Source of the DNA: Isoptericola sp. BMS4
GTDB taxonomy: Bacteria; Actinomycetota; Actinomycetes; Actinomycetales; Cellulomonadaceae
Length of the DNA stretch: 64,000 bases
Direction of reading: 5' to 3'
Assembly: GCF_011634835.1 (NCBI RefSeq)
Contig: NZ_SIRP01000001.1
Location: 124,001-188,000 of the forward strand
The position numbers and the translations under genes were made by a program. This document shows, piece by piece, positions 26,109 through 34,364 of the stretch. Under the pieces are notes generated by a model. That model searched no databases, was not told where the DNA came from, and saw nothing but the letters and a program-made list of their open reading frames with translations. The number at the start of each line of letters is the position of its first letter. Position 1 is the stretch's first letter.

Positions 26109-26420
26109 ATGGCCTCCCACGAGAACGACAAGGACCTCACGGAGATCGTCTACGTCCTCCTGGCCCTCGGCGGCCTGTATCTCCTCAAGCAGACCTGGAC
26201 GGCCCAGGTCCGCCCCTGGATCGAGTCCACGTGGGGCGAGCTCCAGGCCGGCCACGCCGTCACGCTCCCCCTCGTGGGTTCCGTCGACCGCGTGGACCTC
26301 CTCGGCGTCGGGGTGCTCGCCGTCCCGTTCGTGCTGATCCTGCTGTTCGCCGCGGGAGCACGCCGGCGGCGCCGTCGCGAGCGGTCCAGGGCCACCGCCG
26401 CGCGGACCACCGGCCGCTGA
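26109..26420 (+). CDS. Small two-helix membrane protein closing the T4SS-like cluster
   Basis: This 103-residue protein has two hydrophobic segments (IVYVLLALGGLYLLKQTW and LLGVGVLAVPFVLILLFAAG), separated by about 45 residues, and a very basic C-terminus. ATG 26109 has GAGGAGA 3-4 nt upstream. It lies 57 bp after the previous stop. The function is not recognised. The following 245 bp to the next gene hold nothing I can support. Confidence 0.7.
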   Translation: MASHENDKDLTEIVYVLLALGGLYLLKQTWTAQVRPWIESTWGELQAGHAVTLPLVGSVDRVDLLGVGVLAVPFVLILLFAAGARRRRRRERSRATAARTTGR

Positions 26421-26665
26421 CGCAGGCACCATGCCCACGAGTCGCGACCGCGTGACGGGCAGCGCCGGGCACGCGGAGGTCATGCCGAGCCCATGACAGG
26501 GTCAGGCTCAGGCCGGCTCCACTCGGCCGCACGAGAACGGCGCAGGCCGACCCCGACCCGGCGGCCACCTCGCCACCGGGTATCACGACCGCGCGGCGAG
26601 ACGACGGGGCCGGACCACCGTGCCGTGCGGCAGGGCAGCTGTCCCCCGACGTCTTGCGCGAAACC

Positions 26666-26833
26666 TCAGCTCGCCAGGTTCGAGAAGAACTCGCCGAAGC
26701 CGCGGAAGGCTCCGATGATGAACTCCCAAATTCCCGTGACGATGTTCGAGGCTGCATCCGGGCTGGTCACGACCGCGTAGATCAGGAAGATCACGACGAG
26801 CCAAATCAACAATGTCTTGGCCTTGGGAGGCAT
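26666..26833 (-). CDS. 55-residue single-pass membrane protein
   Basis: MPPKAKTLLIWLVVIFLIYAV starts the protein: a basic N-terminus, one membrane helix, then SPDAASN and a second amphipathic stretch (WEFIIGAFRGFGEFFSNLAS). Very similar 50-60-residue proteins of unknown role are common in actinobacterial chromosomes. ATG 26833 has GAGAGGG about 10 nt upstream. An in-frame GTG at 26842 is too close to that site. Its codon use is more AT-rich than its neighbours (TTG TTG ATT, GGA ATT TGG), and it is transcribed against the T4SS-like cluster. Confidence 0.8.
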   Translation of the reverse strand: MPPKAKTLLIWLVVIFLIYAVVTSPDAASNIVTGIWEFIIGAFRGFGEFFSNLAS

Positions 26834-27079
26834 GGTGCTCACGCCCTCTCGGTCAACGAACTATGTTGCCCTGTCTCCATTGACGATACTGAACCCGCGG
26901 CAATTCGACCCGGCGAAGCCATACCGGTCTCATTCCGTGGACGGGCCCGGCGAGCCGGTCGGGAAGCCGCGCGCCGGCCTCGGCCGCTCGCGCCGCCAGG
27001 GTCATGCCGAACCCACAGGTCCCGACAGGGCAGGCAACAGGCGCGTGTGCCACCTCGACCGACGTCGACATCCCGGACG

Positions 27080-27307
27080 TCACCGCACCTCGCCGGACCC
27101 CAGCTCGCGGCTCAGCGCCGCCGGGACGCCGGACGGGTGGTCCTGGACGTCCACCCGGCGCGTCTCGCACCCTGCGCACCGCACGTAGAGCACCCACCCG
27201 GCCGACGTCGCGTGCCGCGACTCCACCTGCCAGGCGTGCTCGTGCGTCGCGGTGGGCACCGGGAGGCGGTCGTCATGGGTTCGCAGGTTGCGCATGCCCA
27301 CGACCAT
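27080..27307 (-). CDS. Small conserved protein with Cys pair
   Basis: This 75-residue protein contains ATHEHAWQVESRHATSAGWVLYVRCAGCETRRVDV, a pattern common in short actinobacterial proteins of unknown function. The C-A-G-C pair with His residues suggests metal binding. Starts at ATG 27307 or ATG 27295 are both possible and neither has a clear ribosome site, so leaderless translation is likely. Its start codon is only 14 bp from that of the divergent CGNR gene, with an inverted repeat over the gap. Confidence 0.72.
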   Translation of the reverse strand: MVVGMRNLRTHDDRLPVPTATHEHAWQVESRHATSAGWVLYVRCAGCETRRVDVQDHPSGVPAALSRELGSGEVR

Positions 27308-27319
27308 GGTGTCATGGTC
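27302..27319. promoter_or_regulatory. Inverted repeat GACCAT-N6-ATGGTC between divergent starts
   Basis: Six-base arms (27302-27307 and 27314-27319) are separated by 6 bp. The left arm contains the start codon of the minus-strand gene and the right arm ends 3 bp before GTG of the plus-strand gene. Bound protein would block both starts at once. It is a candidate autoregulatory site for the CGNR-type protein; this is unproven. Confidence 0.5.
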
Positions 27320-27321
27320 TT

Positions 27322-27855
27322 GTGCATCTCAACCCTTACGGCGAGTACGCGGTGCTCCTCGCCGCGTCCCTGGCCGACGACTGGCCGGCGGACCGGCACG
27401 GGATCGAGGCCCGGACGCGCGAGTTCGGCATGACGATGGCGTTCGCGGAACGCCCCGACGACCACGCGAGCACCCGCCGCGTCATCGACGACTGGCTGAC
27501 GGTGGTGGACGCCCCCACCGCGCCCGAGCGGGCCCGGCTCCTCAACGCCCAGATGGCAGCCGCGGCCGCCTACCCGCGGCTGACCGACCACGACGACGAG
27601 GGCTGGCACCTGCACTACCGCGACGAGGACCAGTCGCTGGCGCACGTGCTGCACGCCGTCATCAGCGTCGGCACGGCGCTGCACCTCACGACGCGCGGCA
27701 TGCACCGCCTCGGACGGTGCGAGGCCGGGCTGCTCATGCCGGGCGAGTGCACCGCCGTCGTCGTCGACGTCACCCGCAACGGCCGCCGGCGCTACTGCTC
27801 CGTGCGCTGCGCGAACCGGGCGGCGGTCCGCCGGCACCGCGCACGAGCCCGATGA
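27322..27855 (+). CDS. CGNR zinc-finger (ABATE-type) putative regulator
   Basis: This 177-residue protein starts MHLNPYGEYAVLLAASL, the common start of this family, which supports GTG 27322 over upstream codons. The N-terminal domain contains ERARLLNAQMAAAAAYPRLTDHDDEGWHLHY. The C-terminal finger reads GRCEAGLLMPGECTAVVVDVTRNGRRRYCSVRCANRAAVRRHRA, with a CANR variant of the CGNR motif and an extra loop before the second Cys. Family members are presumed DNA-binding regulators. With no ribosome site, it is probably leaderless. Confidence 0.85.
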   Translation: MHLNPYGEYAVLLAASLADDWPADRHGIEARTREFGMTMAFAERPDDHASTRRVIDDWLTVVDAPTAPERARLLNAQMAAAAAYPRLTDHDDEGWHLHYRDEDQSLAHVLHAVISVGTALHLTTRGMHRLGRCEAGLLMPGECTAVVVDVTRNGRRRYCSVRCANRAAVRRHRARAR

Positions 27856-27871
27856 CGCTCCCGGGCTCGTG
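27842..27871 (+). terminator. Terminator hairpin after CGNR gene
   Basis: CACGAGCCCG (27842-27851) and CGGGCTCGTG (27862-27871) pair perfectly over 10 bp with a 10-nt loop. The stop codon of the CGNR gene (27853-27855) lies in the loop. Confidence 0.7.
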
Positions 27872-27945
27872 AGACACCCGGCTGCTCGGCCCGCTCTCAC
27901 GGTAGCCTCAGGCCGGTTCGACCTGTACCGATAAAGGAGCCTCCC

Positions 27946-29472
27946 GTGACCGACCGTGCCCCCGTGCTCGACGCCGTCGTCGACCTGGACGTCCCCGGTC
28001 CCACGATCAGCCGCCACGTGTACGGGCACTTCGCCGAGCACCTCGGGCGCTGCGTCTACGAGGGCTTCTGGGTGGGCGAGGACTCCGACATCCCGAACGT
28101 CGGCGGCATCCGCACCGACGTCGTCGAGGCCCTGCGCGAGCTGAGCATCCCCAACCTGCGCTGGCCCGGCGGCTGCTTCGCCGACACCTACCACTGGCGC
28201 GACGGCGTCGGTCCGCGCGACGAGCGGCCCCGCATCGCCAACACCCACTGGGGCGACGTCGTCGAGGACAACTCCTTCGGCACCCACGAGTTCATGGCGC
28301 TGTGCGAGCTGCTCGGCACCGCCCCGTACGTGTCCGCGAACGTCGGCTCCGGATCGGTGCAGGAGACCGCCGACTGGGTGGAGTACCTGACCCGCGGCGA
28401 CGACGCCCCCATGGCGCGCCTGCGCCGCGAGCACGGCCGGGAGGAGCCCTGGAGCATCGCCCTGTTCGGCATCGGCAACGAGCCGTGGGGCTGCGGCGGC
28501 AACCTGCGCGCCGACCAGTTCGCGTCGCTCGCCCGGCAGCACGCCACCTACGCGCGCGACCACGGCGACAACCGGCTGGTGCGCATCGCCGCCGGCGCGT
28601 CGGACGACGACTACGCCTGGACCGAGACGCTCATGCAGCAGATCGCGAGCCTCGGCGACGCGAACCCCCGCGACCTGTTCCAGATGATCTCGTTCCACTT
28701 CTACACGTTCGCCGGCACGTGGGGCGACAAGGGCTCCGCGACCGAGTTCACGCGCGACGAGTACTGGGCCACGATGCGCAAGGCCCTCGACGTGCGGCGC
28801 ATCCTCGCCGGGCACTCCGCCGTCATGGACGCCTACGACCCGCAGGCGAAGCTCGGGCTCGCCCTCGACGAGTGGGGCACCTGGTGGAACGTCGAGCCCG
28901 GCACGAACCCGGGGTTCCTGTACCAGCAGAACGCGCTGCGCGACGCCCTCGTGGCCTCCGTCCACTTCGACGCCTTCCACGACCACGCCCGGCGCCTGCG
29001 CCTGGCGAACATCGCCCAGACCGTCAACGTGCTGCAGTCCATGCTGCTCACCGACGGCGCGCGCATGATCCGGACCCCCACGTTCCACGCCTTCGCGATG
29101 AGCGCCGGCCACCACGACGCCACCGCCCTGCCCGTGCGTGACGTCGCCGACCGCGCCCGCCACGACGTCGGCGGCACCGCGGTCCCCTCGGTCTCGGCGT
29201 CCGCGTCCACGAAGGACGGCGCGGTCCTGGTCTCGCTGACCAACCTCGACCCCGACGGCCCGGCGACCGTGCGCATCGACCTGCGGGGGCGCGCCGTCGG
29301 CTCGCCCGTCGCGACCGTCCTCACCGCCGACGACCCCGCCGCCCACAACACGTTCGACGAGCCGGACGCCGTCGCGCCCCGCCCGCTGGACGGCGTCCGC
29401 GTCGACGACGGCGTGCTCACGGCCGAGCTGCCGCCCGCCGCCTTCGCGACCGTCCGCCTCCCCCTGGCCTGA
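27946..29472 (+). CDS. abfA: GH51 alpha-L-arabinofuranosidase
   Basis: This 508-residue cytoplasmic enzyme starts DRAPVLDAVVDLDVPGPTISRHVYGHFAEHLGRCVYEGFWVGEDS, typical of GH51. FGIGNEPWGCGGNL holds acid/base Glu179 and LALDEWGTWW nucleophile Glu309. An all-beta C-terminal domain (about 390-508) follows. GTG 27946 follows AAAGGAG by 7 nt. It is monocistronic, bounded by hairpins on both sides. It removes terminal arabinofuranose from arabinan, arabinoxylan or arabinogalactan oligosaccharides, which complements the galactan enzymes at 34-40 kb. Confidence 0.96.
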   Translation: MTDRAPVLDAVVDLDVPGPTISRHVYGHFAEHLGRCVYEGFWVGEDSDIPNVGGIRTDVVEALRELSIPNLRWPGGCFADTYHWRDGVGPRDERPRIANTHWGDVVEDNSFGTHEFMALCELLGTAPYVSANVGSGSVQETADWVEYLTRGDDAPMARLRREHGREEPWSIALFGIGNEPWGCGGNLRADQFASLARQHATYARDHGDNRLVRIAAGASDDDYAWTETLMQQIASLGDANPRDLFQMISFHFYTFAGTWGDKGSATEFTRDEYWATMRKALDVRRILAGHSAVMDAYDPQAKLGLALDEWGTWWNVEPGTNPGFLYQQNALRDALVASVHFDAFHDHARRLRLANIAQTVNVLQSMLLTDGARMIRTPTFHAFAMSAGHHDATALPVRDVADRARHDVGGTAVPSVSASASTKDGAVLVSLTNLDPDGPATVRIDLRGRAVGSPVATVLTADDPAAHNTFDEPDAVAPRPLDGVRVDDGVLTAELPPAAFATVRLPLA

Positions 29473-29486
29473 CCGCCGAGCCCGGT

Positions 29487-29547
29487 ATCGAGCGTCTCTG
29501 TTCGTCAGGTTTCGCGCCCGGATTCCGGACGAGCAGAGACGCTCGAT
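29487..29547. terminator. Long hairpin A (shared-stem family), bidirectional
   Basis: A 61-bp hairpin whose outer arms read ATCGAGCGTCTCTG and CAGAGACGCTCGAT, with further paired bases inward (TCGTC/GACGA). It starts 14 nt after the GH51 stop. It also contains the stop codon and last 13 sense codons of the convergent PepSY gene. The same stem occurs at 34365-34421 and 39640-39698. Confidence 0.8.
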
Positions 29548-30989
29548 CGGCCGCTCTGGGAGGCGGCGACGGCGCCCAGGACGACGTCGAGCACGACGAA
29601 CCCGGCGAGGGTCCACCCGACGAGCGGCAGCGCCCAGCCGACGAGGCAGGCGACGGCGAGCACGGCGGCGATGCCCCACCACGGGGCGCCGCGCAGGACG
29701 CCGCGGCGCGGCGGGCTCCCCGCGAGCGTGCGCGGGGACCGGGTCGGGCGCCGTCGCCACCACATCAGGTAGCCGAGCACCACCATGGTGGCGATCGTCC
29801 CGGCCACGAGGAACAGCACGACCTGGTTCGCCAGGCCGAACAGGGATCCCATGTGCAGGTCGATGCCCCAGCGGGTCAGCTTCGCGGGCATCGGGAACTC
29901 GTCGAAGTCGGTCCGGTCCACGACCTGCATGGTCGTGCCGTCGATCGCGACGGCGTCCACCTCGGTGGGGTAGCTGCGCTGGATCTCCTGCACCACCCAG
30001 GCGGTCCCCGGCTCGGCCGGGGGCCTGATCTCGACCAGGCCCGTGTCGACGTTGTACCGCTGCCCGATCGCCAGCACGGCGTCGAAGGTGGCCGGGTTCG
30101 CCGCACCGGGGGGTTCCGCGGCCGTCCCGCCGTGGCCGGCGTGCTCGCCCGACGGCGCCGCGCCGCCGTCGCCGAGGCTCGTGCTCACCGCCGGCGTCTC
30201 CCACGACAGGGCCGACCGCAGGTCGCCGACCCGCCCGCCGGCGAGCTGGGACCAGGTGATCCCCGTGGCGGAGAGGAACAGCGCGCCGAGCAGCACCCAT
30301 ACCCCCAGGGATGTGTGCCACGAGAACAGCCGCCGGTACCCCCTGGCACGCAGGGAGGGGCGCACCATCTCGGCCTTGCGGCGGGTCCGCCGCACCCGGA
30401 CGATCCACAGGCCGAGACCCGCGAGCGCGACGACGCCGAGCCACGACGCCGCGAGCTCGCTGTAGAACCGTCCGACGTCACCGAGGTGCAGCGACCGGTG
30501 CAGTTGGTCGACCCAGGTGCGCAGCGGCAGGGCGCCGCTGGTGCCGTAGACGGTGAGGTCGCCGCGGACCTCGCCGGTCCCCGGGTCGACGAAGACCGCT
30601 CGCGACTCGCTGGACCCCAGCCCCTCCTCGGCGAACATCACACGGGTCGTGTCGCCCGGCTCGGGGGCCGGGCGCACGGCCGACAGCGTCACGTCGTCGC
30701 CGCCGACGGACGCCTCGGCGATGTCGATCTGCTCGGCGAGGCTCAGGGTCGTCGAGGTGGCCGGGACGTGCAGCTCGTGGTCGTAGACCACCTGCTCGAC
30801 GGCCGGGGTGATCGCGTAGAGCGCGCCGCTGGTCGCGGCCACGAGGATGAACGGGCCGACGAGGACGCCGGCGTAGAAGTGCAGCCGCAGCAGCAGGGCG
30901 CCGAACCACCCGCGGGTGCGGCGCGGCGCGGGCGGTGGCGCGTGCTCCGTGGGCGGGCGGATGTCGGGCGTGGTGGACGTCGTCGTCAT
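29505..30989 (-). CDS. PepSY-associated TM protein (PiuB-like)
   Basis: This 494-residue protein has an N-terminal helix (LLLRLHFYAGVLVGPFILVAATSGALYAI) and a first extracytoplasmic PepSY region. Further helices include VVALAGLGLWIVRV and LGVWVLLGALFLSATGITW. A second PepSY region contains VDTGLVEIRPPAEPGTAWVVQEIQRSYPTEVDAVAIDG, followed by three C-terminal helices. PiuB-type proteins are linked to iron uptake or ferric reduction. It ends the copper/DyP operon, 10 bp after the peroxidase stop. Its last 13 sense codons lie inside hairpin A, which may explain a variable C-terminus. Confidence 0.9.
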   Translation of the reverse strand: MTTTSTTPDIRPPTEHAPPPAPRRTRGWFGALLLRLHFYAGVLVGPFILVAATSGALYAITPAVEQVVYDHELHVPATSTTLSLAEQIDIAEASVGGDDVTLSAVRPAPEPGDTTRVMFAEEGLGSSESRAVFVDPGTGEVRGDLTVYGTSGALPLRTWVDQLHRSLHLGDVGRFYSELAASWLGVVALAGLGLWIVRVRRTRRKAEMVRPSLRARGYRRLFSWHTSLGVWVLLGALFLSATGITWSQLAGGRVGDLRSALSWETPAVSTSLGDGGAAPSGEHAGHGGTAAEPPGAANPATFDAVLAIGQRYNVDTGLVEIRPPAEPGTAWVVQEIQRSYPTEVDAVAIDGTTMQVVDRTDFDEFPMPAKLTRWGIDLHMGSLFGLANQVVLFLVAGTIATMVVLGYLMWWRRRPTRSPRTLAGSPPRRGVLRGAPWWGIAAVLAVACLVGWALPLVGWTLAGFVVLDVVLGAVAASQSGRSSVSARPESGRET

Positions 30990-30999
30990 GATCTCGCCT

Positions 31000-32226
31000 T
31001 CAGGTCAGGAGGGTCTCGCCGATGAAGCCGTCCTCGTCGCACCCGGGTGGGACGGCGAAGACGGCGGAGCCGATCGGGACCGTCCACCGGTTGAGGAGGT
31101 CCAGCTCGTCGAGCCGCCGCTGGATGGGCACGAACTGCCGCTCGACGTCGGCCTGGTAGGACACGAAGATCAGGCCGGCGTCGGAGACCTGCGTCCCGGA
31201 CCCGCCGTCGTCGTAGTTGTAGGCGCGCCGGAAGATCCGCTCGTCGGGGTTCTCGCTGCGGGCGCGCCGCAGGTGCGAGAACTCGGGGATGACCGGGAAC
31301 CCGATCTCCGTCGTGGCCTCGAAGTCCGGCTCGTCGTGCTCGTCGGTGCCGGTGAGCGGCGCGCCGTCGGACAGGTACCGGCCCACGGACTGCTCCCGCC
31401 CGCTGCGGTCGAGCTCGTCCCAGGTGTCGAGGGTCATGCGGATGCGACGCACGACGACGCCCGTGCCGCCGGCGAGCCACCCGTCACCGGCCCACACGAG
31501 CCGGTCGAAGTCCGCCGTCCCCGGGACCGGGTTGGCGGTGCCGTCGACCTGCCCGAAGAGGTTGCGCATCGTGGTACCGGGCCGCACGGTGCCGTGCGCG
31601 CGCCGGAACCCCTGCTGGGTCCACCGCACGGTGGCGAAGCTGCGGGCGTCCTTGAGGAGCATCCGCGAGGCGTGCGCGACGGTCAGCGGGTCGTCGGCGG
31701 CCACCTGCAGCAGCAGGTCGCCGTCGGACAGCTCCGGCACGAGCCGGTCCACCGTGAACGACGGCAGCGCCTTCAACCACCCCGGGGCCTCGCCCCGGGC
31801 CCGGGCGACGAACCGGGGTCCGACGCCGAACGTCACGGTGAGGCGCGACGGCGCGACGGCGAGCTCGGGCTCGGAGTCGGCCAGCGCGGGCTCACCGCGG
31901 GTGAGCCGCGCGGCGTCGTCGGTGAGGATGCGCATCATGCGGCGCAGCGCCTCGCGGTCGGTGCCGTCGCGCAGGTCGAGGGCCACGAAGAGGCCGTGCG
32001 CCTGCGCGTCGGTGTCGATGCCGGCCTGGTGGGCGCCGTGGAACGGCACGGTCTGGGCGCCGTGCAGGGGCGCCGCGTCGACCGCGGGGGCGTCGGTGCT
32101 GGTGAGGGCCTGGTCCGCGCCGACCGCGGCGGCCGCGCCGACGCCGGCGACAGCTCCCCCGAGGAGGAACTGCCGCCGGGTCGACCCGGTGCGGTCGGTG
32201 CGGGCGCCCTTGCCGGGCGCGGGCAT
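31000..32226 (-). CDS. Tat-exported DyP-type heme peroxidase
   Basis: This 408-residue protein has a Tat signal (GSTRRQFLLGGAVAGVGAAAAVGA; SRRxFL-like). DyP features: DLRDGTDREALRRMM, VTFGVGPRFVARA, MRNLFGQVDGTANP containing the catalytic Asp of the GxxDG motif (here GQVDG), and VVVRRIRMTLDTWD. The proximal His lies in GFPVIPEFSHLRRA. The ATG shares a base with the PCuAC stop (TGATG). EfeB and DtpA belong to this family. In Streptomyces, DtpA acts with a PCuAC-type protein in copper-dependent maturation of a cuproenzyme, and the adjacency here suggests similar work. Confidence 0.95.
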   Translation of the reverse strand: MPAPGKGARTDRTGSTRRQFLLGGAVAGVGAAAAVGADQALTSTDAPAVDAAPLHGAQTVPFHGAHQAGIDTDAQAHGLFVALDLRDGTDREALRRMMRILTDDAARLTRGEPALADSEPELAVAPSRLTVTFGVGPRFVARARGEAPGWLKALPSFTVDRLVPELSDGDLLLQVAADDPLTVAHASRMLLKDARSFATVRWTQQGFRRAHGTVRPGTTMRNLFGQVDGTANPVPGTADFDRLVWAGDGWLAGGTGVVVRRIRMTLDTWDELDRSGREQSVGRYLSDGAPLTGTDEHDEPDFEATTEIGFPVIPEFSHLRRARSENPDERIFRRAYNYDDGGSGTQVSDAGLIFVSYQADVERQFVPIQRRLDELDLLNRWTVPIGSAVFAVPPGCDEDGFIGETLLT

Positions 32227-32816
32227 CAGCCCTCCATGTCCATGTCGTCCGAGTCCCCCGTGCCGTCGGCGTCCTCGTGGTCGTGGTCGGAGCCACCGCC
32301 GTAGCTCTCGTTCGCGCCGGAGTAGTCCTTGACCGGTGCGGTGAGGTCCGCGGTGGAACCGTCCGCGTACGTGAGGGTGACGGTCACCTCCTCGCCGGCC
32401 TCGATCGGGCCGGTGAGGTCCATCAGCATGAGGTGGTTGCCGCCCGGCTCGAGCACGAGCGTCCCGCCGGCCGGGACGACGAGGCCGCCCTCGACCTCGC
32501 GCATGGTCATCTCGCCGGTCTCGTTCTCGACCGTCTCGTGCTGCTCGACCATCGCCGCGGCCTCGGTGCTCACGGACGTGATCGTGACGTCCTCGGCCCC
32601 GGTGTTGGTGAGCTCGCCGAACGCGGCCGACATGCCGGAGTCGGCCGCCTTGACCCAGGCGTCGGAGACGGTCACCTCCTCGGCGGCGGGGGCGTCCGTG
32701 TCGTCGGCTGCCGCGCCGTCCGAGGCGCACCCGGCGAGGCCGAGCGCGGCGGCGGCGAGGACGACGCCGAGGCGTGAGGTCGTCCGAGCGGTGGAGTGGG
32801 TGGTGCGGTGGGTCAC
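32226..32816 (-). CDS. PCu(A)C copper chaperone lipoprotein
   Basis: This 196-residue protein has lipobox LGLAGCAS. Its PCuAC domain holds the Cu(I) ligands of the H/M-x10-M-x21-H-x-M type: MVEQHETVENETGEMTMREV ... GGNHLMLMDL. An unusual His/Asp/Met tail (DHDHEDADGTGDSDDMDMEG) may add copper sites. I place the start at GTG 32816 because GAAAGG lies 7 nt upstream. An in-frame GTG at 32831 overlaps the CopC-like stop but lacks a ribosome site. It delivers copper to extracytoplasmic targets. Confidence 0.93.
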   Translation of the reverse strand: MTHRTTHSTARTTSRLGVVLAAAALGLAGCASDGAAADDTDAPAAEEVTVSDAWVKAADSGMSAAFGELTNTGAEDVTITSVSTEAAAMVEQHETVENETGEMTMREVEGGLVVPAGGTLVLEPGGNHLMLMDLTGPIEAGEEVTVTLTYADGSTADLTAPVKDYSGANESYGGGSDHDHEDADGTGDSDDMDMEG

Positions 32817-32827
32817 GGAGGTGCCTT

Positions 32828-33493
32828 TCACGGTGTTCCCGACGTGCCCGAGCCGTGCTCGGTGTCGTCGGCGCCGGCCGCGTTCCTGCGGCGGCGGAGG
32901 ATCTGGACGAGTGCGAGCAGGCCGAGCGCCACGACGGCGCCCCCTGCTGCGACGAGGACGACCCGCAGGGTCCCCCCGTCCTCGGTCGCGGTCCGGCTCC
33001 GTGCGCTGTCCGTGGCCGACGTCTCGGCGTCCGCCCCCGCGGTCTCCTGGCCGGGATCCTCAGCGGGGTCCTCGTCGGCAGCCGCCTCGCCGGCGTCCGC
33101 GGGAGTGTCGCCTGCTCCGTCGTCCCCGCCCTCGACGGAGAACGGCACGACGCCCGAGATCGGGTGGCCGTCGGACGACACCACGCGCCAGCGCACCTCG
33201 TAGGAGCCGCCGGGCAGCTCCTGCAGGGGCACCGTCACGACGGGACCGTCGATCGACACCTCGCCCTCGGACCGGTCAGTGCCGGACTCGTCGGCGACGA
33301 CGACAGCCGCGCCCATGTCGAGGATGTCGTCGGAGAACTCCATCGACACCTCCGACGGGGGCGCGGCCAGGACGGCGTCGTGAGCCGGGTCGCTCGAGAT
33401 CAGCTGGTCGTGGGCGGACGCCGGCGGCGCCGTCGCGAGGATCGCGACGACGGCCGTCAGCAGTCCCGCCACGAGGGGACGGGAACGAGACAT
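32828..33493 (-). CDS. CopC-domain copper-binding protein with C-terminal TM helix
   Basis: This 221-residue protein has signal SRSRPLVAGLLTAVVAILATAPPASA, directly followed by HDQLISSDPAHDAVLAAPP, placing the amino-terminal His used by CopC for copper. WRVVSSDGHPISGVVPFSV is the second conserved block. A 60-residue acidic linker leads to a C-terminal helix (VVLVAAGGAVVALGLLALVQIL) and a basic tail. ATG 33493 has AGGAGAGG upstream. An open frame extends to 33712 but lacks CopC features. It lacks the CopD membrane domain found in YcnJ/CopCD fusions. Confidence 0.92.
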   Translation of the reverse strand: MSRSRPLVAGLLTAVVAILATAPPASAHDQLISSDPAHDAVLAAPPSEVSMEFSDDILDMGAAVVVADESGTDRSEGEVSIDGPVVTVPLQELPGGSYEVRWRVVSSDGHPISGVVPFSVEGGDDGAGDTPADAGEAAADEDPAEDPGQETAGADAETSATDSARSRTATEDGGTLRVVLVAAGGAVVALGLLALVQILRRRRNAAGADDTEHGSGTSGTP

Positions 33494-33626
33494 AGGGGGA
33501 CCTCTCCTGGGACGCCGCGGAAGGGCGTCGGAGCATGCGTCGACGGGACGCACGTGCGGCGTCCCGCTCGCCCGCGGAGCGCGGGCACGGATCAGCGCGC
33601 GGGCACGGCGGCCCGCGGCACGGAGC

Positions 33627-34259
33627 TCAGACTGCGTGCGGCGCGGGAGGTCCTCGGCGCCACAGGGGCGCGAGCTGAGGGCCGGGCGGCGGCGGGCGGA
33701 AGTCCGCGGCACGCACGCCCGGGAGCCGGGGGACGACGAACGTCGGGACCCGGTCCGCGACCTGCCACCGGCGCACGAGCCACGCGGCAGCGCGCCGGCC
33801 GAGCTCGCGCAGCCGCGCCAGCATCGTCTCGCCGCGGTGCAGCAGGACGACGGTGATCACCGCGGCGACGCCGTGCCAGGCCCACATCGTCGGGTCCGTG
33901 TGCATGGCGTGGGCGGGGGCCTGGGCAGCGGGCAGCGTCACCGGCGCGTGCAGGCCGTGGCCGTGCGGGCCGCCGGAGGCGGGCGCCGCGCCCGACGGCG
34001 TCCCGAGGACGAACAGGGTGTGGAAGAAGAGTTGGCTCACGACGACGGAGACCGACAGCCGCGGCACCGAGAGCCGCCGTCCGGCCAGGGCCGTGCAGGC
34101 CGGCAGCGAGAGCGCCAGCGGGACGACGATCCCGAGCATGCCGGGCACCTGACCACCGCCGGCGACGTGGGACAGCAGCGCGACGGCCGTCGACGCCATC
34201 GCCGCGAGCGCACCGCGCACGAACCGGGCGGGCCCGGCCCGCTCGTCGCGTGCGGTCAT
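33627..34259 (-). CDS. Four-helix membrane protein of copper operon
   Basis: This 210-residue protein has helices at about 12-30, 38-58, 68-88 and 128-142. A His-rich extracytoplasmic loop (GGPHGHGLHAPVTLPAAQAPAHAMHTDP) sits between the third and fourth and could bind copper. The Arg-rich C-terminus is cytoplasmic. The gene lies 133 bp upstream of the CopC-like gene and is probably the first gene of the operon. Similar proteins of unknown function recur beside CopC/PCuAC genes in Actinobacteria; this recollection is not checked here. Confidence 0.78.
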   Translation of the reverse strand: MTARDERAGPARFVRGALAAMASTAVALLSHVAGGGQVPGMLGIVVPLALSLPACTALAGRRLSVPRLSVSVVVSQLFFHTLFVLGTPSGAAPASGGPHGHGLHAPVTLPAAQAPAHAMHTDPTMWAWHGVAAVITVVLLHRGETMLARLRELGRRAAAWLVRRWQVADRVPTFVVPRLPGVRAADFRPPPPGPQLAPLWRRGPPAPHAV

Positions 34260-34364
34260 GGTGCGGCTCTCCGGAGGTCGCTGGGGCCGGCGTCGGGACC
34301 GGCCACCGTGTCCCGGCCGAGCCTAGTGCGTGGCACGAGACGACCGGAACGTACGCGCCCGGAT

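Noticed and set aside
26420-27080. Several 60-260 codon frames between the T4SS-like cluster and the small Cys-pair gene
   Set aside because: They have no ribosome sites, motifs or coding bias. Only the 55-residue membrane protein at 26666-26833 has convincing features.
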